Positions 43,711 to 53,829 of a stretch of 64,000 nucleotides of DNA are shown piece after piece. The notes below the pieces were generated by a model. That model made no database searches. It saw only the letters and a program-made list of their open reading frames with translations, and was not told the DNA's origin. Position 1 is the first letter of the stretch; every line of letters starts with the position of its first letter. Both the position numbers and the translations under genes were made by a program. Source of the stretch: Limnohabitans sp. TEGF004 (GTDB lineage Bacteria > Pseudomonadota > Gammaproteobacteria > Burkholderiales > Burkholderiaceae_C); contig NZ_AP027056.1 in NCBI RefSeq assembly GCF_027924965.1, positions 372,001 through 436,000 of the forward strand, written 5' to 3'.

Positions 43711-44475
43711 ATGGACCGCTTATCTTTCAACGCGATGGCCGCGATCAACGAAGACCGTTTGATCCGGCAACAGTTGTCCAACGACATCGCCAACGTCACC
43801 ACCGTCGGTTTCAAGCAAACCTTCGAAGCCACCATCCAACCGCACCAAGCGGTGGGTGAGGGCTTTGATTCACGCTTGCAACCCCGTCTGTACACCACAG
43901 ACCGTGTGCGCTTGGATGCAGGACCTTTGATGGTCACAGGCCGTGATTTGGACGTGTCCATGAACCACAAAACCGTCATGGGCGTGATGGGCAATGACGG
44001 AAAACTGGCATTTACCCGCCGGGGTGACCTGCGCGTCAACCCCAACGGTGTGCTTGAAACCGGTTCTGGCCACATGGTGCAAGGCCAAGATGGCGGCCCC
44101 ATCACGATTCCCGTGGGCTCACGCATCAACATCACCAAAACAGGCGAAATCTTCGCCGCAGACCCCACCCAGCAAGGCATTCCGCAGGAGCAGGTGGTTG
44201 GCACCTTGATGTTGCGCGATGCCAGCACCACGAACCTCATCAAACGCGAAGACGGTTTGTTCCGAGTTGACGAAAAACCACTTGGCACGGACTTTGCAAC
44301 TGGTCCAGAGCCAGTTTCTTTGACACCGCAAGCTTTAGAAGGCAGCAGTGTCAATCCAATGGCATCGATGGTGAAGCTGATTGAACAGAGCCGCTCGTTT
44401 GAGCATCAGGTGCGTTTGATCAAAGAAAGCAAATCCAACGATGAGTCGGGCGCTTCCATGATGAAGGCGTCTTGA
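43711..44475 (+). CDS. flgF: Flagellar proximal rod protein FlgF
   Basis: The 254-aa rod protein has the N-terminal motif LSNDIANVTTVGFKQTFEAT and the C-terminal axial helix (PMASMVKLIEQSRSFEHQV). Length and position between flgE and flgG are normal. Confidence 0.94.
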   Translation: MDRLSFNAMAAINEDRLIRQQLSNDIANVTTVGFKQTFEATIQPHQAVGEGFDSRLQPRLYTTDRVRLDAGPLMVTGRDLDVSMNHKTVMGVMGNDGKLAFTRRGDLRVNPNGVLETGSGHMVQGQDGGPITIPVGSRINITKTGEIFAADPTQQGIPQEQVVGTLMLRDASTTNLIKREDGLFRVDEKPLGTDFATGPEPVSLTPQALEGSSVNPMASMVKLIEQSRSFEHQVRLIKESKSNDESGASMMKAS

Positions 44476-44504
44476 ATTTGACAGATTAAAAGGGGCTAGA
44501 AGCC

Positions 44505-45290
44505 ATGGATGCATCATTGTGGGTAGCGAAAACCGGTCTTGACGCGCAGCAGACGCGCATGAACGTCATTTCGAACAACTTGGCCAACGTGAGCACGACC
44601 GGCTTCAAACGCGACCGAGCCGTTTTTGAAGACTTGCTCTATCAAAACGTCAAACAACCCGGTGGTCAAACCACCAACAACACCCTCTCACCCACGGGCT
44701 TGATGCTCGGTACCGGTGTGAAGATCAATGCCACTGAAAAGCTGCACTTGCAGGGCAACTTGATCAACACCCAATCGCCCCTCGACTTGGCGATCATGGG
44801 TGGCGGCATGTTCCAGATTCAAATGCCAGACGGCACCACGTCGTACAGCCGCGATGGCAACTTCAAGATCAGCAACACCGGCCAAGTTGTGACGGCGTCT
44901 GGCTTTCCGCTGATTCCCGCCATCACCATCCCTGAAAACACAGCCAGCGTGACCTTTGGTCAAGACGGCACCGTGTCTGCCGAGATCGTGGCCGGTGGCG
45001 GTTCACAAAACATTGGCCAAATTCAAATCGCACGTTTTGTGAACCCAAGCGGTTTGAAGCCCATCGGCAACAACTTGTTTGAAGCTTCGCAAGCCAGCGG
45101 CGTGGCACAGGTGCTCACACCTGGCCTCAACGGCGCAGGTGCTTTGAAGCAGGGCTCACTCGAAGCCTCCAACGTGAACGTGGTGGAGGAGATGGTCAAC
45201 ATGATCGAAACCCAGCGCGCTTACGAGATGAACTCCAAGTCCATCTCTGCGGTGGACGGCATGCTCAAGTTCTTGAACCAAAACATCTGA
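44505..45290 (+). CDS. flgG: Flagellar distal rod protein FlgG
   Basis: The 261-aa distal rod protein is strongly conserved: DASLWVAKTGLDAQQTRMNV, NNLANVSTTGFKRDRAVFED, and EEMVNMIETQRAYEMNSKSI at the end. Normal length. Confidence 0.97.
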   Translation: MDASLWVAKTGLDAQQTRMNVISNNLANVSTTGFKRDRAVFEDLLYQNVKQPGGQTTNNTLSPTGLMLGTGVKINATEKLHLQGNLINTQSPLDLAIMGGGMFQIQMPDGTTSYSRDGNFKISNTGQVVTASGFPLIPAITIPENTASVTFGQDGTVSAEIVAGGGSQNIGQIQIARFVNPSGLKPIGNNLFEASQASGVAQVLTPGLNGAGALKQGSLEASNVNVVEEMVNMIETQRAYEMNSKSISAVDGMLKFLNQNI

Positions 45291-45302
45291 AGGAGCCGGA
45301 TC

Positions 45303-45986
45303 ATGATCGTCCTTCGCTTACTCGCTCTTGCTGGCATTGTTTATTTGTTGCAAGGCTGCGCCACCGAACCTGTCGACATGGTGCTTCGTCCATCGCCAGA
45401 GTTCCAACCGGTGTATCCACTTGCCGCTGACCGGCAAAAAGTTGCCACCGGCGGCATTTACAGCAACCGACAAAGTGATGCCTGGTTCGGCCGTGGCCGC
45501 AATTACCAAGTGGGCGACATCATCACGGTGTTGCTCAATGAATCGACGCAAGCGGCGCGCACACAAAACACCGATGTGAGCCGTGAATCTAAAAACTCAT
45601 TGCCCTCGGGCTTCAACACCAAGATTGGCAGCATGTCGCCTTTCTTGAACGGCATTGATGTCAACTCCAACAACAACAGCAGCAAAGGCGCAGGCAAGGC
45701 AGACCAACAAGCCTCTTTGTCTGGCTCTGTGGCTGTGACGGTGGTTGAAATTTTGGCCAACGGCAACTTGATGGTCCGTGGCGAGAAAAAGCTCGGCTTG
45801 TCAGAAGGCACCGAAGTCATTCAAGTTTCAGGCGTGATTCGTCCTGAAGACGTAGGCCCCAACAGCACTGTGCAATCACGCCGTTTGGCCAATGCACAAA
45901 TCGCGTATCGCGGTTCGGGTGATTTGGCAAATGCCACCAAAGCAGGCTGGGGTACCAGCTTGATGCACAAGTTCTGGCCTTTCTAA
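45303..45986 (+). CDS. flgH: Flagellar L-ring protein FlgH (lipoprotein)
   Basis: The 227-aa outer-membrane L-ring lipoprotein has a lipobox in the signal (LALAGIVYLLQGC), followed by the FlgH core (WFGRGRNYQVGDIITVLLNE, NGNLMVRGEKKLGLSEGTEV). It forms the outer bushing for the rod. Confidence 0.96.
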   Translation: MIVLRLLALAGIVYLLQGCATEPVDMVLRPSPEFQPVYPLAADRQKVATGGIYSNRQSDAWFGRGRNYQVGDIITVLLNESTQAARTQNTDVSRESKNSLPSGFNTKIGSMSPFLNGIDVNSNNNSSKGAGKADQQASLSGSVAVTVVEILANGNLMVRGEKKLGLSEGTEVIQVSGVIRPEDVGPNSTVQSRRLANAQIAYRGSGDLANATKAGWGTSLMHKFWPF

Positions 45987-45987
45987 T

Positions 45988-47127
45988 ATGAAAAATCTCT
46001 CCCTGTTTGTTCGCGTCTGCTTGACCAGCCTGTGCGTTTTAGCCGCAAGTGCTGCACAAGCCGACCGCGTCAAAGACTTGGCCACGCTCGCCGCCCAACG
46101 TCCTAACCAATTGATTGGTTACGGTTTGGTGGTCGGTTTGCAAGGCACGGGCGATGACGCCTCGGTGCCCTTCACCACGCAAAGCATGAAAGCCATGCTC
46201 TCGCAAATGGGCGTGCGCATTGACGGTCCTTTGACCGACTTTGAAACCGCAGCCACTGCAGCGCGTGTCGACATCAAAAACACCGCTGCCGTGTTGGTGA
46301 CGGCTGACTTGCCTGGCTTTGCCAAGCCCGGTCAACGCATCGACATCAACGTGTCTGCCATTGGTAAAGCCTCTAACTTGCGCGGTGGCAGCTTGATCAT
46401 GACCGCCATGCGCGGTGTGGATGGCGAGATTTACGCTTTGGCCCAAGGTGCACTCACAGCGACTGGCATTGATGCCAGCGCCGCAGGTTCTAAAGTGCAA
46501 ATTGGTGTGCCCACCTCGGCTCGCATTCCTGGCGGCGCGATTGTGGAGCGCATTGTTGACACGCCTTTTGAGTCTGCCGAAAACGTGATTTTTAACATCC
46601 GTGAAAACGATTTCTCCACCACGACCGCCATCGTCAACGCGATCAATAAAAAATTTGGCGGCGACGTGGCACAAGCCATTGATGGTGTATCGGTATCGGT
46701 ACGAGCCCCACAAAACTTGAATCAGCGCGTCGCATTCATGAGCATGATCGAGGCCTTAGAGGTCACGCCAGGCGAGCCACCCGCGCGCGTGGTGATCAAC
46801 TCACGCACAGGCACGGTGGTGATCAACCGCTCGGTGCGCGTCACAGCCGCGGCCGTGTCGCATGGCACGATTTCTGTGGCGATCACGGCGACCAACGAGG
46901 TGTCACAACCCAACATGCTCGCCGGTGGCCAAACCACCGAAGTACAAAACGCTGACATCAAAGTGGCTGAGCCTAACAAGCCTATGTTCTTGTTCCAGCC
47001 CGGTGTTGAGCTGCGTCAAATTGTGGATGCGGTCAACCAAGTGGGCGCCACGCCTTCTGCGTTGATTGCCATTCTTGAAGCCTTGAAAAGCTCCGGCAGC
47101 CTGCGCGCCGAGTTGGTCATCATCTAA
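45988..47127 (+). CDS. flgI: Flagellar P-ring protein FlgI
   Basis: The 379-aa periplasmic P-ring protein has a signal peptide (MKNLSLFVRVCLTSLCVLAA) and the conserved start of the mature protein (RVKDLATLAAQRPNQLIGYG), NTAAVLVTADLPGFAKPGQR and the C-terminal VNQVGATPSALIAILEALK. It starts 1 nt after flgH. Confidence 0.97.
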   Translation: MKNLSLFVRVCLTSLCVLAASAAQADRVKDLATLAAQRPNQLIGYGLVVGLQGTGDDASVPFTTQSMKAMLSQMGVRIDGPLTDFETAATAARVDIKNTAAVLVTADLPGFAKPGQRIDINVSAIGKASNLRGGSLIMTAMRGVDGEIYALAQGALTATGIDASAAGSKVQIGVPTSARIPGGAIVERIVDTPFESAENVIFNIRENDFSTTTAIVNAINKKFGGDVAQAIDGVSVSVRAPQNLNQRVAFMSMIEALEVTPGEPPARVVINSRTGTVVINRSVRVTAAAVSHGTISVAITATNEVSQPNMLAGGQTTEVQNADIKVAEPNKPMFLFQPGVELRQIVDAVNQVGATPSALIAILEALKSSGSLRAELVII

Positions 47128-47139
47128 GCGAGAACGACT

Positions 47140-47640
47140 ATGAGCAGCTCCGTCGACACCTCAACACCTAGGTCCTACACGGACTTCACAGGTCTGGGTG
47201 AGTTGCGCGGTAAAGCGCAGAAAGACCAAAACAGCGCGTTGAAAGAATCAGCGCAGCAGTTTGAAGGCCTCTTCATTCAGATGATGTTGAAGTCCATGCG
47301 TGAGGCCAATGAGCCCATGAAGGACGAAGAAAACAAATCGCACGCCCTGGAAACCTTTGAAGGCATGTTTGACAAAGAAGTGTCTTTGCAAATGTCCAAA
47401 CGCGGCGCCTTGGGCGTGGCCGACTTCATGGAACGTGCCGTCAAGCAACAACAAATGCCCGCACCCAGCACAGATGCTTTGTTGAAAGCGCGCGGCAAAG
47501 GTATCCCATTGAATCCCAGGCAACAAGCTATTCCTTTGCCCACAGCGGCAGAGTTGAGCAAAGGCTTTGCTTTGGAAAAAAACCTGCCACTCAAGAGCTT
47601 GCAAGAGTTCAAGGCTCCTTTTTCTGGAGGCCGTAAATGA
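47140..47640 (+). CDS. flgJ: Rod cap FlgJ, short form without muramidase domain
   Basis: The 166-aa protein contains the N-terminal rod-cap domain of FlgJ (ESAQQFEGLFIQMMLKSMRE, FDKEVSLQMSKRGALGVADF). The C-terminal glucosaminidase domain of the two-domain FlgJ known in Salmonella and many Burkholderiales (about 150 further residues) is missing. The stop overlaps flgK (ATGA) and the frame shows no sign of decay, so it is a natural short form. The wall-cutting role may lie with the protein at 37007-38173. Confidence 0.92.
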   Translation: MSSSVDTSTPRSYTDFTGLGELRGKAQKDQNSALKESAQQFEGLFIQMMLKSMREANEPMKDEENKSHALETFEGMFDKEVSLQMSKRGALGVADFMERAVKQQQMPAPSTDALLKARGKGIPLNPRQQAIPLPTAAELSKGFALEKNLPLKSLQEFKAPFSGGRK

Positions 47641-50600
47641 GTGACATGCTCGGCATTGCCAGTAACGGTATCAATGCCTACCAACGCGCACTGACCACGG
47701 TCAGTAACAACATTGCCAACGTCAACACGGAGGGGTATTCACGTCAAGACGTGGTGCTCAAAGACTCTGCGCCAAAGAAAATGGCCAGCATGTACGTGGG
47801 TACCGGTGTTTTGTTGCAAAACATCAAGCGTCAATTTGATGCGTTCGCTGAATCCAATTTGCGCAACAGCACCAGTGATTTGTCTAGTCAAAAACCCATG
47901 GTCGATTACGCCAAGCGCGTGATGGACATCATGGGTGACAAGAGCATTGGTTTGAGTTCCGCGTTCGATAACTTTTTTGCTGCCGCTAGTGCGCTGTCGG
48001 CTGACCCAGCTTCTTCGGTGCAACGCACCAGCTTCATGCGCACCGCCGATGGTGTGGCTTCTCGTTTTGGCGAACTCGACACACAGCTTGACTTGATTGC
48101 CACAGAAACCCGTGATGGCATTGGCAGCGTGGCTGCACAGGTCAACACACTCACGGGCCAATTGGCCTTGATCAACCAAAGCTTGGCCAAGTCGCCCACG
48201 CTTGAAACACAAGCCCCCGAGTTGCTGGACCGTCGCGATTTGACCTTGCGTCAGTTGTCTGACCTCGTTCGTATCAAGACCAGCTTCACCACCAACGGAA
48301 CAGTCAATGTGAGCTTGGGCACCACCATGACCCAAGGTTTGGTGGTCAACGGCAACAAAGCACGCCCCATTGGTGTGGACACCAGCGTGGCGGGCAAGAT
48401 TGAATTGGTGCTCGACCCTTACGGCAAAACCGAATCACTGGCCAGTGCCAGCGGTGGCCAATTGGGCGGTTATCAAAGTTTCATCAGCCAAGTGTTGGAG
48501 CCTGCACAAAAAAACCTCAGTGCATTGGCTCAAACCTTTGCGGCTGAAACTAACACGATTCAGAAAAACGGCATCGATGGCTACGGCCAAATGGGCGCTG
48601 ATCTGTTTGCCTTTGATCCCAAAGCCAGCAGCCCTGCCTCTGGCATTCGCATGGCCATGAACGACGGCATGCGCATCGCCACCGCAGCACAGTTCCGTGT
48701 GAGTGAAGGCAATAGCAACATCACGACTACCCGTGCCACTGTGAAGTTCACAGGCACTACACCGGCTACCGCCCTGAGCAACCCTGAGTTGGTGAACAAC
48801 CCCAACGCCACAGCCGGTGTGAGCTTCAAGGTTGACGGTGCACGCGTGTACGCACCCGTCACCGCCTTGTCGGGCGGCGTGGGCGCTACCTTTTATTTGG
48901 ATGAAGCAGGCCCAGGCCAACAGCTGCAAGTCATGACCCGTGACGGTCGCTTGCTGATGGGCGAGGCGCTGGACGAAACTGCCAAGTACCAGCTCTTCAC
49001 CCCCGACAACGGCTTTGCCGCCAACGCTACTTACAGCGATGCCTATTTGAATAAAACAGGCCCCAGCGCTTACCGCGATTTGGATTTGTTTTACGGTGCC
49101 AAAGCCACCGTGTTGTATGGCCAGAACTTTGACCAATACGGCGCAGCGGGCGAAGCCATTCCTTTGCCAGCGGTGATGGAAACATCGCGCATTCCCGGCA
49201 CGGGCGACTACATCCCTGAAGGCGCTTTGTCGCTCAATGGTGTGAAGCTGGGTGAACTCAAAGCCTTGGCCACTCCGGCCGATGTGGCTTTGTGGGTGAA
49301 CGAAAAAACAGCAGACACCGACATTCGCGCTGAAGTCTTCAGCGAAATTCGTGTGCCAACAGGTCAGATTGATCTCAAGAAAAGCCTCACCATCAACGGC
49401 GAAGTGATTCAGGGCTACCAAGACCTCAAAGGTCTGGTGGATGCCATCAATCACACGCTCAACCCCGATGGCACATCTACCTTGGAGATGAACAAGCGCG
49501 TCGAAGCATCGCTCACCTCATCGGGTGAGTTGATTTTGAAAAATGCCAATGGCGAACCTATTCAGATCAATGCCAACGTGGGCACCTTAGAGCCAGGCAG
49601 CAATGCTTTGAACTTGGCTTTGGGCACCTACAACGGCCAGGTCCGCATGACACAAATCGTGCGTGACATGCATGTGTCAAGTGGTGATTTGCAGTTTGGC
49701 AAGCCACTGCAAATCAACGACATCAACTTGAACCAAGCCGCCTATGGCTTGGGCGCAGATGTGTCGTACACCGTGAATTTTGGTTACCCACAACAAACCT
49801 TTGTGGGCACACCCAGCGAACTGATGGTCGCCATGAGCGATCGCACCGAAGCGTCCATCTCGAGTGTGAGCTTTGGCACCGCCTCTGCGGCCGAAGCCTT
49901 CACCTCATTCAGCATGGACATTGATGGCGCGCAAGTGACCTTGAGTCCTTTGAACCCTGCTAGCGCAGACCTGGCCGGTTTAGCCGCCGAGTTGGAAACC
50001 CATTTGAACGAGGCAGATGCAGGCCGCAATGCCTTGCACGTGACGGTCTCAGGCGACAAGTTGGTGTTCAGCGATGACTTGAACCGAAATCTGACCAACC
50101 TCAACTTGGCAGCCAGTGATGAAGCCTACAAAGTAGGCGCACGCGCTGGCAATGTCGACCAACGCTTTGGTGACGAATACCAAGTCAGCTATGTGAACGG
50201 GGAGTTGGTCATCCGCGCTTTTGACGCCAAGATGGCCGATGCCGACATAGCGACCAAATTCAACATCAAGCTTGGCAACATCACGGTGGATGCCAAGCCT
50301 GGCATGTCATCCATGAATGACCTGATTGAGCGCATCAACAGCAAGCAAGCTGAAACCGGTGTGGTTGCATCTTTGGACAACAACCTCGATTTGCAGTTGA
50401 CCGTGACCGATGAAAAGGGCGTGCGCAGCATCTCCATTGGCCCTGGCAAAAACAGCGACGGCACCTACACCACCAATGCTTTGGGCCTTGAGCCCATGGA
50501 CTACACCGACACTGAGCGTTTGAAACGCATGTTGGCTGAGGATCCCACCAAGACAGACATTCGCTTTTCGTTCAGCGCCTACACCTACGGTGACCCCAAG

Positions 50601-51281
50601 GTGGAGAAGTTTGGCAACCCTGCCGATTTGGCCAAGTTGGGTTTGCGCACAGGCGCCTACATTGAAGACGGTTGCCCGGATGATTTGTTGCTGTTTGTCA
50701 CAGGTAAAGGTGTCGCCAAGGTAGCGACAACTTTCAGCGGTGAACCTGCCAACGCCCGTGACAACTTGCGCAGCCAAACCTTGCAGGTCAAGTTCACGGC
50801 AGCTGACCGCTACAGCATCATCGATGCCAAAACAGGCACTGAGTTGGCCAACCGCCAATACGACGCCACCGCCTTAGAGCCCATGCTTGAGTTTCAAGGT
50901 TTGAACATCAAACTCACGCATGGTGCATCGGTGGGCGATAGCTTTTTGATTGATGGCAACTTTGATGGCTTGGCCAACAACGTCAACATGCTCGACATGG
51001 TCGACTTGAACAAAAAGCCCACCGCCAATGGCAAAACCATTGCCAACACCTACATCGACCAAATCAACAACGTGGGCAACTTGGCTCAGCAAGCCATCAT
51101 CACGCAAGAAGCGCTGACGGTGGTGAACGACCAAGCCATTGCCGCACGCGACAAAGTGTCGGGCGTTAACCTAGACGACGAAGCTGCTGCCTTGATTCGT
51201 TACCAACAGGCTTACCAAGCCTGTGCCAAAGCATTGCAAGTGTCGGGCGATTTGTTCGACACGATTGCAAACATCCGCTGA
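47637..51281 (+). CDS. flgK: Hook-filament junction protein FlgK (HAP1), strongly enlarged (1214 aa)
   Basis: The ends are standard: N-terminal MSDMLGIASNGINAYQRALT and NNIANVNTEGYSRQDVVL; C-terminal VNLDDEAAALIRYQQAYQAC. FlgK is about 550 residues in enterics, so some 600 residues are inserted in the middle. One inserted module (about residues 755-830) is visibly related to the FlgE insert: FTSFSMDIDGAQVTLS, DLAGLAAELETHLNEADAGR, VTVSGDKLVFSDDLNRNL. Exported with FlgN. Confidence 0.95.
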   Translation: MSDMLGIASNGINAYQRALTTVSNNIANVNTEGYSRQDVVLKDSAPKKMASMYVGTGVLLQNIKRQFDAFAESNLRNSTSDLSSQKPMVDYAKRVMDIMGDKSIGLSSAFDNFFAAASALSADPASSVQRTSFMRTADGVASRFGELDTQLDLIATETRDGIGSVAAQVNTLTGQLALINQSLAKSPTLETQAPELLDRRDLTLRQLSDLVRIKTSFTTNGTVNVSLGTTMTQGLVVNGNKARPIGVDTSVAGKIELVLDPYGKTESLASASGGQLGGYQSFISQVLEPAQKNLSALAQTFAAETNTIQKNGIDGYGQMGADLFAFDPKASSPASGIRMAMNDGMRIATAAQFRVSEGNSNITTTRATVKFTGTTPATALSNPELVNNPNATAGVSFKVDGARVYAPVTALSGGVGATFYLDEAGPGQQLQVMTRDGRLLMGEALDETAKYQLFTPDNGFAANATYSDAYLNKTGPSAYRDLDLFYGAKATVLYGQNFDQYGAAGEAIPLPAVMETSRIPGTGDYIPEGALSLNGVKLGELKALATPADVALWVNEKTADTDIRAEVFSEIRVPTGQIDLKKSLTINGEVIQGYQDLKGLVDAINHTLNPDGTSTLEMNKRVEASLTSSGELILKNANGEPIQINANVGTLEPGSNALNLALGTYNGQVRMTQIVRDMHVSSGDLQFGKPLQINDINLNQAAYGLGADVSYTVNFGYPQQTFVGTPSELMVAMSDRTEASISSVSFGTASAAEAFTSFSMDIDGAQVTLSPLNPASADLAGLAAELETHLNEADAGRNALHVTVSGDKLVFSDDLNRNLTNLNLAASDEAYKVGARAGNVDQRFGDEYQVSYVNGELVIRAFDAKMADADIATKFNIKLGNITVDAKPGMSSMNDLIERINSKQAETGVVASLDNNLDLQLTVTDEKGVRSISIGPGKNSDGTYTTNALGLEPMDYTDTERLKRMLAEDPTKTDIRFSFSAYTYGDPKVEKFGNPADLAKLGLRTGAYIEDGCPDDLLLFVTGKGVAKVATTFSGEPANARDNLRSQTLQVKFTAADRYSIIDAKTGTELANRQYDATALEPMLEFQGLNIKLTHGASVGDSFLIDGNFDGLANNVNMLDMVDLNKKPTANGKTIANTYIDQINNVGNLAQQAIITQEALTVVNDQAIAARDKVSGVNLDDEAAALIRYQQAYQACAKALQVSGDLFDTIANIR

Positions 51282-51296
51282 TAAAGGCGAGCTCTT

Positions 51297-52220
51297 ATGA
51301 AAATTTCCACCACGCTTTACTTTGACCGTGCCACCCAACAAATGGGCAACGTGCAAGCCAATTTGTCCAAAGTGCAAGAGCAAATGTCGACGGGTCTGCA
51401 AATCGTCAAGCCCAGCGATGCGCCCGACAAGGCTGCACTGGTGACCCGCATTGAGTCAGAGCTGTCACGCCAAACCAGCTATCAAGACACTTTGAAAGCA
51501 GTGAACGTGCGCTTGACTGCGCAAGAAACCGCGCTGACCAACACCAGCGATGTGCTGTACCGCATCAAAGAGCTGTCCACACAAGCGGCCAACGACACCC
51601 TGAGCAAAGCTGATCGCCAAAGCGTGGCGGTGGAGCTAGGTGCTTTGCGTGAGCAAATCATGAGCTTGGGCAACAGCCAAGACAGCAACGGCAATTATTT
51701 GTTCTCGGGCAGCAAGGCCAGCACACCTCCTTACGCCAAAGATGCGGCGGGTGTGGTGTATTACCAAGGCGACCAGGCTCGCATGAAAGTCAACGTGGGC
51801 GACAGCCGCCGCATGAACCTCAACATGCCTGGCTCTGATGCTTTTGTGCGCGTCATTCGCGATGACGGCAAAGGTAGCCAAACTGGTGTGGATTTTTTCC
51901 AAGCATTGGATGATTTGGTTACTGCTGTCAAAAACAGCGACTACAGCAACATCCAGCGCGGCATTTCAGAGGTTGACGGTTTGCAACAAGGCGTGAGCGA
52001 GGGCTTGGCTCAAATTGGTACCGACCTCACCGTGGTCGACATGCAAAACAGCGTCCTCGATGAGGTGGTGTTGCGCCTCAAGGCCACCCGTTCCGATGTG
52101 GAAGATTTGGATTACACCGAAGCCATCACACGCATGAACAAGGACCAGTTGGCCTTGCAAGCAGCACAAAGTGGTTTCGCCAAAATTTCTCAATTGAGTT
52201 TGTTCAACTACATCAAGTAA
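51297..52220 (+). CDS. flgL: Hook-filament junction protein FlgL (HAP3)
   Basis: The 307-aa protein is flagellin-like at both ends (MKISTTLYFDRATQQMGNVQ, QEQMSTGLQIVKPSDAPDKA, and C-terminal LQAAQSGFAKISQLSLFNYI). Normal length, unlike FlgE and FlgK. Last gene of the flgB-flgL operon. Confidence 0.95.
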   Translation: MKISTTLYFDRATQQMGNVQANLSKVQEQMSTGLQIVKPSDAPDKAALVTRIESELSRQTSYQDTLKAVNVRLTAQETALTNTSDVLYRIKELSTQAANDTLSKADRQSVAVELGALREQIMSLGNSQDSNGNYLFSGSKASTPPYAKDAAGVVYYQGDQARMKVNVGDSRRMNLNMPGSDAFVRVIRDDGKGSQTGVDFFQALDDLVTAVKNSDYSNIQRGISEVDGLQQGVSEGLAQIGTDLTVVDMQNSVLDEVVLRLKATRSDVEDLDYTEAITRMNKDQLALQAAQSGFAKISQLSLFNYIK

Positions 52221-52226
52221 TTGGCC

Positions 52227-52253
52227 TCAAGTTTTCAAAACATCAGCCGATCA
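52227..52253 (+). promoter_or_regulatory. Sigma-28 promoter of fliD
   Basis: TCAA (52227-52230), 15 nt, then GCCGATCA (52246-52253) match the FliA consensus well. It ends 34 nt before the fliD start. Confidence 0.85.
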
Positions 52254-52287
52254 CCTTAACGATTAGCCTTTTAAGAACGTCTCCACC

Positions 52288-53814
52288 ATGGCCACCACCG
52301 CAGTTTCTTCCTCCAGTACAGCCGCTAGCACGGCCAAGGATATTGCTGCGGCCAACCGTGCAGCGGCTCAAAAACTGCTGACTTCGTTGAATGCAGGTTC
52401 AGGGGTTGACGTTGCGTCGTTGGCGCAAAACTTGGTGGATGCAGAAAAGACACCTCAGCAAAACGCCATCAACGCCAAGATCAGCAAAAACGAAGCGCGC
52501 GTGTCTGGCTACGCTGCCATTTCGTTCGTTGCTTCAGAGTTGAACAACGCGTTCACGGCACTCAAAGACCAAAACAATTTCAGCTCACTGGCCGCTACCA
52601 ACAGCCAGCCCAGCGCATTTGCAGTGACTACCAGTGCCACCGCCACCAGTGGCAGCCACGAGATTGAGGTGTTGCAACTGGCCAAATCGCAACGCACCAT
52701 CAGCACGGGCTTCGCCTCAGCGACTGTGCCTGTCAATGGCAGCAACGCCATGGCGCTGACCTTGACGGTGGGCGGCATTGCCAAACCAGCGATCAGCTTG
52801 GCACCCGGCACCGATACCCCACAAAACATTGTCGACGCCATCAACGCTGCAAAGACGGGCGTGACTGCCAGTTTGGTCAACACGGGTGATGGCTCTGCTT
52901 CCCCATTTCAAATTGTGCTCAGCGGCCCCAAGGGCGCTGCGGGTGCGTTCTCGCTGTCCACGTCTTACACACAGATTGATGGCACCAGCAGTGCCAACCC
53001 CAATACGGGCTCTCTGGGTCTGACCTTTGGTGCTAACTCAGCCAACCAAGTGGCCAGTGATGCCAAGGTCAAGGTCGATGGCATCACCTTCACGCGCAAC
53101 ACCAACACCTTGACCGATGTGTTGCCTGGCGCAACTTTGGATTTGAAAACAGTCACCACAGGCGCCGCTGACTTGAGCTTGGTGCGCGACACCTCCGCTT
53201 TGAAAGACAAGTTCAAAGCCTTGGTGACCAGCTACAACGACGCGACCTCCATGTTGAATGTGGTCTCTGACCCAAAATCCACCATGGAAACCTATGGCGC
53301 GACGTTGGTGGGCGACTCCACGGCGCGTAGTGTGAAAGCACTGATGCGCACCTTGGTGCAAGGCGAATCCAACACGCCTGGCAGCAAAATCAGCACCATG
53401 TGGCAAATGGGTATCAGCATTGACCGCTCGGGCGTGATGAGCTTGGATGAAGCCAAGCTTGACGCTGCCTTGGCCGACAACTTTGACGATGTGGTGCAAA
53501 CCATGACCGGCAACACCAATGGCCTCAGTGCGTACAGCACCAAGCCCGCAGGTTTTGCAGGTGAGGCGATGCGCAAGCTGTCTAAGCTGATTGGCCCCAG
53601 CGGCGTGCTGCTGACCAACAGCCAAAACGCAGAAACCCAAAACAGCAAATACCAAGCTGATTTGGGTAAGTTAGAAACCCGCATGACCACCTTGCTGGCT
53701 CGCTACAACAAGCAGTTCTCCAGCATGGAAAGCATCGTGGGCGGCGTGAACAGCCAGAAGACCAGCCTCAAATCTAGCTTTGACGGCATGATGGCTGTCT
53801 ACACGAACAAATAA
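52288..53814 (+). CDS. fliD: Filament cap protein FliD (HAP2)
   Basis: The 508-aa protein has the FliD N-terminal domain (LTSLNAGSGVDVASLAQNLV), flagellin-hook IN-type segments (GTDTPQNIVDAINAAKTGV) and the C-terminal coiled region (YQADLGKLETRMTTLLARYN). It caps the growing filament. Its own sigma-28 promoter lies upstream. The chaperone-like partner gene fliS is far away at 28 kb. Confidence 0.95.
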   Translation: MATTAVSSSSTAASTAKDIAAANRAAAQKLLTSLNAGSGVDVASLAQNLVDAEKTPQQNAINAKISKNEARVSGYAAISFVASELNNAFTALKDQNNFSSLAATNSQPSAFAVTTSATATSGSHEIEVLQLAKSQRTISTGFASATVPVNGSNAMALTLTVGGIAKPAISLAPGTDTPQNIVDAINAAKTGVTASLVNTGDGSASPFQIVLSGPKGAAGAFSLSTSYTQIDGTSSANPNTGSLGLTFGANSANQVASDAKVKVDGITFTRNTNTLTDVLPGATLDLKTVTTGAADLSLVRDTSALKDKFKALVTSYNDATSMLNVVSDPKSTMETYGATLVGDSTARSVKALMRTLVQGESNTPGSKISTMWQMGISIDRSGVMSLDEAKLDAALADNFDDVVQTMTGNTNGLSAYSTKPAGFAGEAMRKLSKLIGPSGVLLTNSQNAETQNSKYQADLGKLETRMTTLLARYNKQFSSMESIVGGVNSQKTSLKSSFDGMMAVYTNK

Positions 53815-53829
53815 TTTTTAAGTTTTCCC

